Assembly (NCBI RefSeq): GCF_000224145.3
Contig: NC_020168.2
Coordinates: 1-64,000, forward strand
DNA length: 64,000 nt
Direction of reading: 5' to 3'
DNA from: Ciona intestinalis
Lineage: Eukaryota; Chordata; Ascidiacea; Phlebobranchia; Cionidae
Both the position numbers and the translations under genes were made by a program. The notes under the pieces were generated by a model that ran no database searches, was not told where the DNA came from, and was given only the letters and a program-made list of their open reading frames with translations. Shown piece after piece: positions 24,336-37,400 of the stretch; within the stretch, counting starts at the first letter, position 1; each line of letters opens with the position of its first letter.

Positions 24336-24671
24336 ATATTCATTCAAAAACACAAAATGCAGCCAATAATGTTGTATTTATGAAAGGCGAATTACTAAAC
24401 CTAATAAAAAATAATTTCGTTACATTCACTTTAGTATTAACAGTAGAAAGTGCAGTACAGCTACGGGCAATCAACGTAAGGCCGGCAATCGAAAAAAAAA
24501 TATGACAAATCTACAAAATCTAACATATAGAAATACGAGCTGTAATATTGCCTACGCCTATACAGTTTTGGTGCAAATTTGTGCTGGGGTGATGCACCTT
24601 GAAGAAAAGTAACAAAAATAAAGTCTGTTTGTACACTAACCTACATAATGAGTACAAACATAAGAGGTACG

Positions 24672-24677
24672 TTTAAT
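24672..24677 (-). terminator. Candidate nesprin poly(A) signal (ATTAAA)
   Basis: ATTAAA on the minus strand, 72 nt past the nesprin stop. It is the only close match to a poly(A) signal that I see in the first few hundred bases. Confidence 0.4.
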
Positions 24678-24748
24678 AATTATGTGATTACTCCAAATTG
24701 AATTAGCAAGGACGGAAATGATGCATCCCTGATATAGCCCAGACATTA

Positions 24749-25334
24749 TTACGTTGGGGGTGGACCGTCAGTCCAAGTTAGCATTGGGCTTAACGAATAA
24801 TGTAGATTGTTACGTTGCAAACAAATCGTCCGGTCGTCGGAAATACAAGATGCTGAAATTAGCCACAGTATAAAATATAGAAACAAAAAGAAAAGAAAAA
24901 ATGGTATTGACGCTTTGATGCCACGCGAAAATAAATCGGACTTGGCTTTAATATCTTGTTTGGCGACAAATCCACTATGGGGTTTAAAGGATTGTCCATT
25001 TTTGGTTGGAATTATGCCTACGCATGCGGCATCTACGGTTGTTGTTTGGAAAGCTGTATTGACGGCGTTCCGAACAACTTGGAGTTCACATTCTACGTCA
25101 TATTCTACGTATCCAGATTCGACGTCACTATCAACGGTTTCGTTTGTAGTTGTCAAGAAAATGTTCCCGGTTGAACTTTTGATGGAGGTATGCTTGCACA
25201 GTACGTGGATGTCTGGTTCGGTATATTCAGTCACTGTCCTGTATTTCGTTGCTAGTGGTAATGGCATGGTGACGTCAGTATTCGACGCTTGATCAGTAAC
25301 TGCAGCGTTGTCTTTAGAATTTTCCTTTTCCGAG
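24749..25334 (-). CDS. SYNE1/2-like: Nesprin last exon: KASH domain
   Basis: 194 residues plus stop. After about 135 linker residues comes a membrane helix (IKASIPFFLFFLFLYFILWL), a short lumenal stretch, and the SUN-binding end SPMLTWTDGPPPT. The terminal PPPT and the PML-aromatic-x-[ND]G core match human nesprins (YPMLRYTNGPPPT). A Cys sits 23 residues before the last residue, the place where nesprin-1/2 form a disulfide with SUN proteins, and the NN pair after it is also kept. The acceptor is excellent (TTACACTGTGTTAACTGTTGCAG split at positions above 25334) and its phase fits the preceding 23-nt exon. Confidence 0.95.
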
Positions 25335-25486
25335 CTGCAACAGTTAACACAGTGTAAGAATATGGAAAAAATAGTTAATATAAATAGCATAGTAAAACAA
25401 AGTGTTTGTGATGGTTTTAAAACAATAAACCATTCTCGTTGATTTAAAAACTGTGTAGCCCCTTCTGCAAAATGACCTACAGTCAT
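24749..25486 (-). CDS. Possible alternative small KASH protein (reading through the acceptor)
   Basis: The frame of the KASH exon stays open upstream of its splice acceptor to 25516. It contains an ATG at 25486 followed by ATQFLNQREWFIVLKPSQ and a hydrophobic stretch (LCFTMLFILTIFSIFLHCV). Translated from there, the product would be 245 residues with two membrane helices. The hydrophobic stretch coincides with the pyrimidine tract and branch region of the intron, so it may be only intron read as protein. An alternative first exon is possible but unproven. Confidence 0.3.
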   Translation of the reverse strand: MTVGHFAEGATQFLNQREWFIVLKPSQTLCFTMLFILTIFSIFLHCVNCCSSEKENSKDNAAVTDQASNTDVTMPLPLATKYRTVTEYTEPDIHVLCKHTSIKSSTGNIFLTTTNETVDSDVESGYVEYDVECELQVVRNAVNTAFQTTTVDAACVGIIPTKNGQSFKPHSGFVAKQDIKAKSDLFSRGIKASIPFFLFFLFLYFILWLISASCISDDRTICLQRNNLHYSLSPMLTWTDGPPPT

Positions 25487-28400
25487 CTTATAGTTCGACT
25501 TGACATATAATACGTGTTATGTGTAATCATGCAATAACATTAATTTATATTATTAATTCAAAGCAAATTGCATGCAGGCATCTCAATATCGCGCTCGTTA
25601 TAACGTTCATTCAAATGCATGCGAAAGAAAGAAACAATCATACAGGAAATCAGATAAAACAGTCATGTTATCTTGATTGTTATACAGACCAGCGTGTTAT
25701 TAACTGGGCAATGAAATGCTCTTTAGCTGTCATGCACAATGAACACGGCATATGGGTCATTATGTTTGAAATTTGAGGTCATTAGTATTCACTTTGTTTT
25801 ATACAGTAGGTTGGGGAAAACGGGAAACCTCTAGCTCATACTATCCGAATTCTAATTTAAACAGTTAACAACTGCCTATGGGCGTAAGGATACAGTTTTA
25901 TAACTCTTTGAATGTTCTTTTTTACTATTGGACAAGAAAAGAATTAAAAAGGTGTCCCATCTTCCCCCACCCTACTATTATACTGAATCCCACTTTGTTT
26001 TTGTGATATTTTTATGCCATAATTTTAGTCTGGGTGGTAAATGGATGTTACTTATCCGTTTAGGTAACTTAAAGGCTTCTTCCGATTAGCTTTAAGGTTG
26101 AATTTAACTTTGCAGTGTATGAAGTGTATGGGGGGTAATCAGTTTTAATTTGGTTTTGGACGTTTGGTGTAAAGAACTGGTGTGACTTGTTGAATAGTTC
26201 TTATTAAGGTTTGTAGATAATTTAAAAAACATTCACATTCCAAAACACGGGCATTCAACGGATTCACAGAAAAGACATTGAGAGCAGGCGACATCATCTG
26301 ACTAACCTTTCCGCTTCGTTGGTTTCCACCTAGAGATGAAGAGAGAAGAGAAGAAGGCGTGTGTTCGTGCACGAGAGAGTGTGCGAAGGAAAAAGGCAAA
26401 GAAGAGGGAAACAAAATAAACGTTAAACACGAAATCCAAATAGTTTTCAACTAGGTTAATACTGTGATACTATTTTTCACTAATCGTCCAAATTACGTGA
26501 ATTAGTTCAATTATAAAATCAAACCACTACAAAAGTTAACACGCCTACATGATAATCACCTTTCTTCTAAGCATTTTAAGCTTAATGGGTGTTGAGGAAT
26601 GTAACGATGTTTCACTTGCAATTGAATCTACGTCAGAAGTTGAACTAACTTCATCTCTCTGAAAGAAATCATTTCATGTTATTTGCTACTCTACTTAATA
26701 TTAAACAACCTGCCATTCAAACTATAGCCTTGTACCGACTACACAACAAGTACCTCTCTAGCTTAGTGACGCGCTACTGAGCAACCAACTCTCGATAAAC
26801 CACGCGCGCACACACAATACAAACAAAGCCTGGAGGCGGCACTCGATCAAAACCGCTTACAACAAACCAAGTGTTGAATGACGTGTCTAAATAACTTACC
26901 GCTCGGTGTCGCTCACGCTGCAGGGCTGTTTCAGCAACTTGGATGTCATCTGCCACACGATCAAGCAACGACCTCAAGCTTGCACCAAGATCGTTTAATT
27001 TATCGCAGGCCTCAGCAGCGCCGTCTACCGGTGGTGAGGAAGTGGCACGGTAACGAGCGTCGACGAAGAGCAAATTGGAAACATCCTGTAGCGATGCGAC
27101 CTAAAGAATAGATACATAAGTAAACGTTTACTGGAGTACCGATGTAGTACGCAAATAAATACCAAAAGAAAGGTTTTGGGAAACAAATGTAATATTCCCG
27201 GCAGCAATACTTTAGATTAACACATTAAACCCCAACCAAAATACCAAAAAGTTAATCGTTAAATATGATGTTACTTCTGCTACCAATGTAAATATGTTTT
27301 AACGGCTCATCTGGTATAAAACATAGTGTATTTCCGACGTTCGTGTGTCATTCGAGAAGACCTGTTTTAATACAAACCTGCGCTCTGTCTTCAAGTATTT
27401 CAATGCGGATTTGCACCAAGTCTCGATGAGTTTTACGAAGTGTGGAAAATGGTGCAGATAACGGAGACTCCCATGTTTTCACCACTGCAACCAAGTCGTC
27501 TCTTCTCCGACTTAAATCTTTCACTCGCTCTTGTATTTTCTGCACATCGCTTCGGAATGCCTGCGAGAAACATTATGATGATGATATTCCAAACGCAGTA
27601 TTTCTAAGTCTATTTGAATAAGAGACTGACAATGTCATTTAGGCAAAAAATATATCGTTTATTTTATACCATTTGTTATACTTGATTTTAGTATATTGCC
27701 TATTGTTTTTGAGTATTTGAATTTCTAATTACAAGGAAAGTATTTAACATGGGACCTTGTGTTTTTTATTACGCTGCCTATTTCACTTCTTTATACATGT
27801 CAGATAAAAAGTGTGCCAGATGAATGTATTGACTATTACTCATTTACGAATCCAAATAATACAAATTCCTTTCCTACCTTAGATCGGACGAAACATCGTT
27901 GAAGAGATCGTTTCCAATCAAGCACAGACTTCTCCACGTCCTCCCATCCTTTGTTCATACGACGCAGTTTCGTCTTCAACTCGTCTCCGTCTTCCTCGGA
28001 TGTTGAGTATGGTGACGTCACCAAGTTAATGGAGAGAACGATTGGTTTGCGAACCTCGATTTGCTTCTGGAGATCCTGTAAGACATAAGTTTTAAGAAGC
28101 TGTAGGACGGGTTCGAGGCTCGATGCTACCACAATTGTGGGTGTATGTTCTTGGGCAAGACGCAATTGTTCCAGCCCAGTGGTCTATTATGGGTTGTATT
28201 GAATTATCAGCCATAAAAAATAAAAATATCCCTGAAATAATTGCCCACACGTGGTAACTCGTAAGAGAAAAATATGCAAATATAAAAGATATTTATATCT
28301 TATCTCGTAATTTAGCTATAAAAGTGAAAATAATGCTTTTATAGTAGGTTGGGTTAAGATTGAAAATATTTTCTTTTTTCTTTATCGTCATATTTCGTAT

Positions 28401-31400
28401 AGTAAATAAAAGAATACAAAAATATATAACCGTAACCAGGCGACGAGGTGTATGAAACAGAACAGCCGTGTTATAGCAACTGCCGTTTCCCTGCCATGCG
28501 AGGATAAATAAATGGCATTCATTTAAGATCAAAATTATATTGTCAACTAAACCAAGCTTTGAATTTACTTTTAGATCAGATAATTTTTGTTCCAAGTCGC
28601 GAATGGTGACGTAATCCCCATTTTCTGTGACGTCACACTTCACATTAACGAGCCATGAGAGAACGTCTTCAAGGTCGTTATTAAGTTGCTGACGTTGCGT
28701 TTCCGACATTTTCTCGCTGGTTCTTGGTTTCTTATGACGAGTATCTAAAAAAGACAAGAAGATAAAAATACTTTATACCATAAATTGTTGGTTTTATCAA
28801 ACTGAGTAATGAATGCTTGCATATTAATAAACTAGTACAATATTGTTTGTAATGCCCTTCAAAATGTTCAATACACTTCGGCAATATGCCAATATACTCC
28901 CTTTTATTCTCATAGGAAGTTAACTGAGTGACTCACCGGTGTCTAGGTCTCTTATGTCGACTGCGTTGCTTCTTTTAGACGTCTTGTCAATCTGAAAATA
29001 CAACATTTGTTATTTATAACAAAGCGGGCTCAATATAACAACGTAGGTATATTATGACGCAACAATTACCTGTTGTGACGTATTGGCAGATGATAATGGA
29101 GATTGTTTGACCGGTATCGTTGTATCTCTTGTTTCAAACGGGGATAATTCTAAAAAAAGATAAATTTAATTCAAAAACCACAATTTAAAAACCACAAATA
29201 CTACAATAGATTTCTGCACAAAACTCCAAGAACAAAATAATGAAAACCCATGTCCCACAAATTACAATAGCATCGCCTCATCGTTTCTATTAAAGAAGAT
29301 AGGTACAGAACTGTGTGGTAAGATGGGATACCATTAGCACAAAATATCCCATGTTTCCTGATCTTGTTTATAACAATTAACAACGCTCTTTTAGATCTAG
29401 TCGTGAGGATACGGTTATATGATTCTATAAATATTCTTTCTTTACTACCAATCGGGACGAGAAAACATGAAAAGATGAACCGTTTTACTTCAACTAACTA
29501 TAGCCTATGTATTTACTTTAGTTGCTACAATGTACCAACTATTAAGATAATATATTAACAACCATGTTACCTGGTATTGAATCATCATCTGTCATTTCAC
29601 CGTTAGCAATCTTGGTTTCGATCTCAGATCTACTCATGTCATAATCGTCCCATTCCAATGACCCCATGCTTCCGGGGGTAAGTCTGCAATAAATAATTAT
29701 CATCAATTTTAGTTTTCGTAACACTTACCGCTTTTTTAAAGAGCTTTTTAGAGTTCTGAAATTAGGTAGAATGTTTGTGTTAAATTCATTGCTCATAAGT
29801 AATGGTGTAAATCTGTTTGCAAGGACACCATGGAGTAACCACTGCATTGGAGAGGTGTCATTGTTACTGTTGAGCAACCCATAAAAAAAACGGTTATATC
29901 ATTCTGTAAATATTTTGTTTACTACCAAAAAGAGAATGTAATCATGGGCCCTCCTACCCAACCTACTATGCTTGTTTAAATCGCATTAATTACAATGCAA
30001 AATAAACCACATCAAATGCAATGTTACCTTCCATTTTGCTTCTTCGATTTTCTACTGCTGGTTAGTTCAGGTGATGGTGAATCACCAGGTAAGTCTAGAA
30101 CCTCACTGCTTCCACCAGCCCACCATGATAATTCCTGCATCTCCATGTCGTGGTAGAGGGAATTTTTGTATTCAGAATCGTCCTGTGACAGAAAATCAAA
30201 ATATTTAAATCAGAGGCTAATATTCTCTTTATATAGGTTTAATTATAAATGCCATTAATTGCATATTCTGTAATTTAGCTTTTATAAATATGTAACTATT
30301 TCATATATAGTAGGTTGGGGTAAGATGGTTTAGGTTTTTTCTATTCTATCGTCCTATTTTATGGACAAAAGAAGAATATTCAGAGAAATCTATTACCGTA
30401 ACCATGCGACTCTAAAATAGCGTTGTTATTTGTTGAAAACACGACCAGGAAATATGGGATGTTATGGGCTCACGGTAATCCACCCCACGTACTATATACA
30501 CAGTATCCATCTTACCTCAATGATCATGCCCAAAACTGCTACAAAACCCTTATGGTTCCCACCAACAACAGTAACACAGGTAAACTTAATATATACAATA
30601 CTTTATAAGTTCAGTAATGCACTTACCGATACGCGCAGCAATCTTCTGTAATAGCGATCCAACCTAATGAAGACTTGCAAACAATACTCGTGGAAATCGT
30701 TCAGTTCTTCTTCTAATTTCACACAGTCTTGTTCTTCCCCGCCTTGGAGCAAAAGTTTTCCCCTTTCATCCAAATTAATGAGCAACGAAATGCGATCGTC
30801 GATGCGTTTCTTGAACACCTGGAACGAAAACACCAAATATATATAAGTTACAACAGAACTACCTTACACAAACGGACATCGAAACTCACCATAAATTCAC
30901 CTAACAAACTGTCAATATTATCGGGATCGAACATTTTAAAAACCAAAACCCACAAAGCCTATTCTACCTGCGTTATAATGGCGGTAATGTAAGTACATAT
31001 AAGTCAGCTTACTTGACTAATTTTCTGCTGGTAACAATGGGCGAGTAACACAACAATAGCCTTCCCTACGTGTGCTAATACACATAAAGGGCGTCTCATT
31101 CGACCATCAACTTTCTATTTGATCAAAATCGCGCAATTTTCATAACATTAAGCGACGAGACGATATATTTACGACGCAATAATATATAGCGCTGGTTTTC
31201 ACGCCTTTTGGCATCGCTAACCAAACAATACCGGTGCGGAACCGTTGGGCGGGAATTATGATATAAAGCGATGAAGGCAACAAGTATACAAAACGACCCT
31301 CCAACACAGAATTACGTTGCTGCTGATATACATAACAATGTAGTAGGTTAGGGGAAGATGGGACGCCTTTTCATTCTATTTTCTAGTCCAATTTGGTAGT

Positions 31401-34400
31401 TAACAAAGATCATTTAAAGATTTATAAAACCGTATCTTCACCACTCCCATAGACCGTTGTTAATTGTTTAAAACACGTTCACGATGTTTAGATATTATGT
31501 GCTAAAGGCGTCCCAACTTTCCCCACCTTACTATATACTCTCTATAGTAGCTCCAACTTATATACAAAGCGATAAAGGCGACAGGTTAACAAGACACCTC
31601 AGACACAACTATACCTTGCTAGTGAGTAAACACAACTATATATCGGCCATCAATGCTTAACCATTGTAGGCGTAGTTCCGCCACACTATATAAAGGTATA
31701 CGATCCTTATGATTAGCCAAAAGTTTCCTCTATGTCACAAACCACAACAACAACTGTTTGTGGCCCAATTAAAAACTCTCCTGACGTCACACACTAAAAC
31801 CGATTGCCGACCTTTACGGACCGAAATAATTTTGAGACGAAAATTCGAAATGAAATATTCAAATTACTAAATTTCGTCCAAATACTCATTTGCTTTCTTC
31901 GCTGGATAACAAAACAAAGGTTGAATGCGAACCCGCTTTTAATAACAATCCCTTCTAACTAGATACCTGCAGGGCTTATAACGTACACCACTAACTACTA
32001 CACTACAATTAGCGACGTTGACGTCCATTTCATACACTAGACTACGTTATATACCAGATGAGCCGCTAAAAGATTATTTAGATTAAGCCTGGTAGCAAAA
32101 GTAACAGAATATTTACCAAATTCAATACAAAAACTACCAACACGAGAGGATTACACCATACTACCAAGTTGCTGGCAACACACACATGGCCACGCATGAA
32201 ATATAACACCAAATCTCTTTATAAAGCGAAACCCGAAAGCGCAGGGCGCTTATAAGACAGTAAACTTCCAACCGAGCGAACAATCACTTAACTATGACGC
32301 AACGAAAGCGTCCAAACAGTCGAACGATAATTATCAACGCGACCTAATAATAAAAATTGCTTCAATGAAACGGGTAGATAAATTGGATTTGTTTGATAGC
32401 AATAGCATCGAAGCGGATCTGGTGTAAACTGGATTATCATAGCGCATATTAGCACTTAATGCGTTGAAATGAGGTACGCACATTATACAAGCAAATTAAA
32501 CATGAAAACAGTTGTTTTGTGAAATAGCTTTCTTCCCATTTATTTACATGCCTACGTTTTAGGAGCTAGATTGTTTAAAACGTAGTAGACATGATTTTGC
32601 GCTGTATTTTACGCTTTTTGGTGTCATTCACCCTGATGGAAAAGACCTGTATATAGAACGTCGGGAGGTCGGTGCCGAAACGAAAGCATTTAAGAGTCGT
32701 TTTACAATACACATGCATCAACGTTTTATAAAACAGCTCTTTTAACATTTATATGTTAATCGTCCTCATCCCCCCCAATGTTTCCCCCACTTAATAGCAC
32801 AAAAACTATAGTAGAGTGATTTTACAAAACATATAATATTCCTGACAACAACAATATATACCAAAAATTAACTGCTTACTTTTATTTGCTTCAGTTTATC
32901 TGCATTCTCGATTTTTGGACTGAAATGTTCCAAGTTTGTGAGTTGTAAATCCATCTCTGTGAGCCAAACCAACAACGATTCACGCAAAGTCTCAAATAAT
33001 TCTCGCCGTTCGATGGCGTGCTTGAGTCGACGTAGAACACACGAGATTCGGCGAGAGAGAGCGTCCCATCGTGTGTTGCCTTCATACACCTGCGCAAAAT
33101 ACAACAGACGATAACAGAATAGTATACATAACTGTTAATGTTTTGAAACTTTAAATAGCTAGACTTTAAAAATCCGAATTAAAAATCACCCTTTTTTAGA
33201 AATTTCAGTGTAGCGTACAACCATATGCACTGATGCTCCTGTACTAATGAGCTCATTATTGCGTGTAGTAATACACTCCATTCTTACTGCACTATAATCT
33301 CTAATCTATGTGGGCGAGGTCTCGCAGTGTGGCACGCTATGGGTCCAAGGATTTAGGCCAGGATTGACCCATTACCCCAAACAGTGGGTATACAACTCAT
33401 TTATAATATATGTGCGACCATAGACACCTTTTAAGTATTGCCTGTTTGGAGTGCAAGATTCGGAAAATGGGTTCCTATCACCCCACCGGAATATACCCAT
33501 ATACTAATCAACACATCTATGTGGTAATGCACTTTCCTTCTTATTGCACTATATGCACATATCACGTATATCCCTACATATCACTATCACATAACATATG
33601 TTCCGTTAAACAACATACACACCATGAGTCGTAGTTGGTTGCTCGTGTCCGTTCTATTCTCCCTTGCCAATCTTCTGTATTGCTTGTTAATCAACTCTAA
33701 TTGAGTCAATCCTTCATGAACTTGCCGCTGGAAATTCTGGGAAAATGCGAATATGGATTCTATTTGTCTCTCGGAATACAGCAACAGAGATCAGATTATT
33801 CCAAGTATCGTGTTCGTCAGTATAGCATCTAACAGAACATGAATTTGTATTTATATCTTCGAGGACACAGTAACGAATGTCATATTATAGTTAATGCAAC
33901 AGGGAGAAGGGAAACAGCAGCAAAACGACAGTTGTTAGAACACGGCAAAATTTACTTTTTGGAAATAAACGATGTAAGTTAGTTTGGAAATAAAGCACCA
34001 AAATAGTAAGAACATAATAATCACCTCGAATGATCGGAGTTCGTCACGCGCCACCGCGTAGGTCACGTGGTCAGTGCAAGGACGAGAAGCAGTTTCTTCA
34101 CAAGATTTTAACCAATCAGAGAAGCGAGCGAAATCGGCGAGAAATTTTTGCCAAAGACGCTGAGTGTCTTCAATCCTGCAGGGAAAATGTTGTGTAACTA
34201 ACCTTCACAAAGAGTATGTTATAAGTTCTATGCTTTGTATAAAGCAGCGAAGATCAAATTAATTGAAACAACGAAAACACACTACAAAGGTGGCTGTACA
34301 CGGTATCCAGCGTGCGAATTCGCATTTGAAGCCGTATGCAATTGCAAACCCGTGTCCAATTCCGCATGCGGCAGCGAAATCTGGACAAAACAGACAAAAC

Positions 34401-37400
34401 GGACGAATTCCGGATACTGTGTACAGCCACCTTTAAGGGGTAAAAACTGCCGAAGTAAAAAGTGCAACATTTGTCCTTAACAATTTAACATGAATTTTAT
34501 TTTGTTATTGAACAGAAAATTGGGAAGGTCATAGTACTCATAGACTTACTGAAGCCTGCGTTCCATAGACAAGGCGCAAATATTTCTCCATCTGCGATCA
34601 AGACTTTTCGTTGCCTCGGTGATCGACTCTTTGTCGCCATCTGTCGAGCAAGCATCGGCGTCATGCAACAGAACTTCACAAAGATTGAGAACCGAAGCGA
34701 CACCGGTGCTGTGCTTCTCTATGTCTTCCTGGAGGCCCTGGAACGAACAGATGTGTAAGTAACGTTTGACGATTTCACCGTGTTTCTGTAGTTCACTTAA
34801 CACTAAATAAAAATCTCCCCAAAATAGTTACTCACAAAGTTACATACGTGGTAACTCGTAAGCGGGCACAAGATGCATTAAACAGAACACCCTGTGTTAT
34901 AACGACTGTCGTTAAATATGTTATCATGATTCTCATTGCTTTATTCCATAACGGTACTTAAAAGTTTAATAATAGGATTGAACTAAATTCAACCTCGTCT
35001 TGTGTGAAGCTACACTGACAAAACAGAGTGAGGACTTCTTTATATTGAGGACTGATCTTTATTTGCTTCTTCTCTTCTGGAGTTGGAGATAAGTCCTCCC
35101 GCAGCAGCGGAGGATCATAAAGATGAGGATCCGATCGTTTGCAGTGATGATGCCCTGGTGTCCGGAACGATGATGGGTCGTGTTTGACATCACCATGTAT
35201 ATCTGCTTGTGTGGAGGCGAACATATCCTCGTTATTGTTGCAGAAGCTACAGTTACAATATCCTTCTTTCATGAAGTCATCCGAATCAACCATTTCCGTG
35301 TCCACTTCGTCTGTGACGTCATACGCGTTGACGTCATAAGTGTTTACGTCACCGATATCAAAAACGTTTGAAAACGAAAGCAGGCCAGGTTCTGCTTGAC
35401 TGTACATTGAATCCGTGAGTTCTGTAGGTTTCAAGTTATGGGTTACGTTACCGCATATAGGCGTGGAGTGAGGTCGCTGAGCGGTAACGCTAACGGAGGA
35501 GACGTTGAATGTATTACCGGATTTCGCCATAGATTTGATTCCCATAATTTTTGGATGGCTAGGACGAGGCATGGTTGACTCTCCATCGGCGTTATTTGAG
35601 AAAACAGAGTCTTGGGATATTGCTTTATCAACGGGCTGAGGTTTTTCAAGTTGGCGCGGCGCTGTTTTATTGGAGAGCCCTTTCTTGGTTTTCGATATAA
35701 CTGAGAAATATTCGAGTTGAGCACCACTTGACGTCGCTGTTGAGGTGTCACTCACGCAACTTATTTCGTCTGATGACTTTTTACGGCTTTCCAAATGCTC
35801 AAGTTTCAACGGTTCGTTTTCATCCACCATTTCTCCATCGGTAATTACTTCCGTTATTTTACTTTCAATTGGAATCCCTTTAGGAGTTTCAGGGCCCGAT
35901 ATTTTATCGCTTGGTGGTGATAGTGAGCCCGCTAGAAGAAGTGGGGAGAGACTGTAATACATTTCGTGTGATTTCTTGACGTTCTTTCGGCCAGGAATGT
36001 CGTCCATGCTGGTATCTTTATTGTCATTTATGCTTGAAACAGAGTCGTGTTGATTTGCTTCATCGTTGATTAAATATTTGTACGAACTCAACGCTGAACG
36101 CGACAAAGTAGACGCTGCAGTATGCAGCCGAGGACGCATGCGCGTTGGCGAGACCTGGAACCCAGGGCCTCTGTATTTCCGGGCTCTTGATGACGACAGC
36201 ATTGACCTCTCGGCCCGCATTGAGGGGCGACGTTTAAAATTTTGGTTTGGTGAAAAAGACGCGGGCAAGGTCTTGTTAAGGTCCATTAGTTCTTCGTCGT
36301 CGTCGTTCATACAACTAGAACACGAATCCGAGTATTTTGAATTCGGCGATCTAGTAGTAAGTAAAGTGTTCATCACAGCTGTGACGTAGGTGCCTCCCTG
36401 ACGTGGTTTAGTGACTTCATCGCCCGCTTCTGATTGGTCGAAAGATAGGTGGCGTGTCGGGGTGTGTGGCTCTTGATTCGTATTAGCGAGAAAAAGCTGT
36501 GGTTTCTTACAACTGCCACAAATCTTTAACGCAGCGTTCGGATCCAGAGGCAGCTCCTGTCCATTGTTTATCGCGACGTCTAGAGCTTCGTGTAATGAAC
36601 CAATGTAATCTGCTTGCTTGTCGTAATACTCCGGACTGAACATGTTAGTAAATATATAAAAACACACAGTGAACATCGACTGCTAACAAACACCTGTATA
36701 CGTTCTATAGACATCGATAAATAAGTTGTATATTTTTGGCTAAAACGTATAAAAGTAGCTGGAAACCTGGTTCTGTACAATAGTATACTCGACGGTCTGT
36801 TTTTCAAGCAATTTTTTTAAAATGATAATACTAACATAAAACACGAATATTCGAAATACGACGCGCTCGAATGTACCACGTGTTATGATCAGCTTGTTAC
36901 GTCATAATACACAAATGACAGAAACGGAAGCTATGATGCAGCGTTTACACGCGAGTCTCGTTTATATAGGGCTGCATATGAACTACTAAGTGTATAGGTA
37001 TAAGAAATACATTTTGGCCATTTTTCTACAAAGCGCTTCTAATATAATTTACATCCCAAACTTATGGGTTAGAAGCGCGAATATTTTTTCGAATTGACAT
37101 CACATAATGTTTTAAACACCAAACATACGTCTAACGCAATTCCAATCAAACAAAAGGTTAATAACATTCCGAAGATGCCAGGTTTTGTTTAAAAAGGCAG
37201 ACGAGCCTTGGGGCGAAATTAACACAAAACGTTACAAACGTGTTTCATGGATTGGTCAACGGTTGTAAAACGACATAAATTATTTATTTGGTTGCTTTAA
37301 GTCGTGGTTTGTTTATTGATGGTTAATCCGAACTGCTTACTGACCAACGTATACTATGACTGCTATCGCCTGATTTACTGACGGTAATCCAACTATAGAC

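Larger units (their letters stand above)
22946..24671. other. Spacer between PGAP1 5' end and nesprin 3' end
   Basis: Expected to contain the PGAP1 promoter. It holds two inverted repeats (23133-23305 and 23958-24003) and a reverse copy of the approximately 97-bp repeat (24150-24335). No coding region is supported on either strand. Confidence 0.55.

Noticed and set aside
24807..25292. 161-codon plus-strand frame
   Set aside because: Antisense shadow of the KASH exon.
34235..34480. Open frames of 81 (plus) and 62 (minus) codons
   Set aside because: Both mirror the inverted ends of MITE-B, which give similar peptides on both strands; no gene is implied.
36066..36389. 107-codon plus-strand frame
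   Set aside because: Antisense shadow of the 550-codon exon, with no start context or homology.
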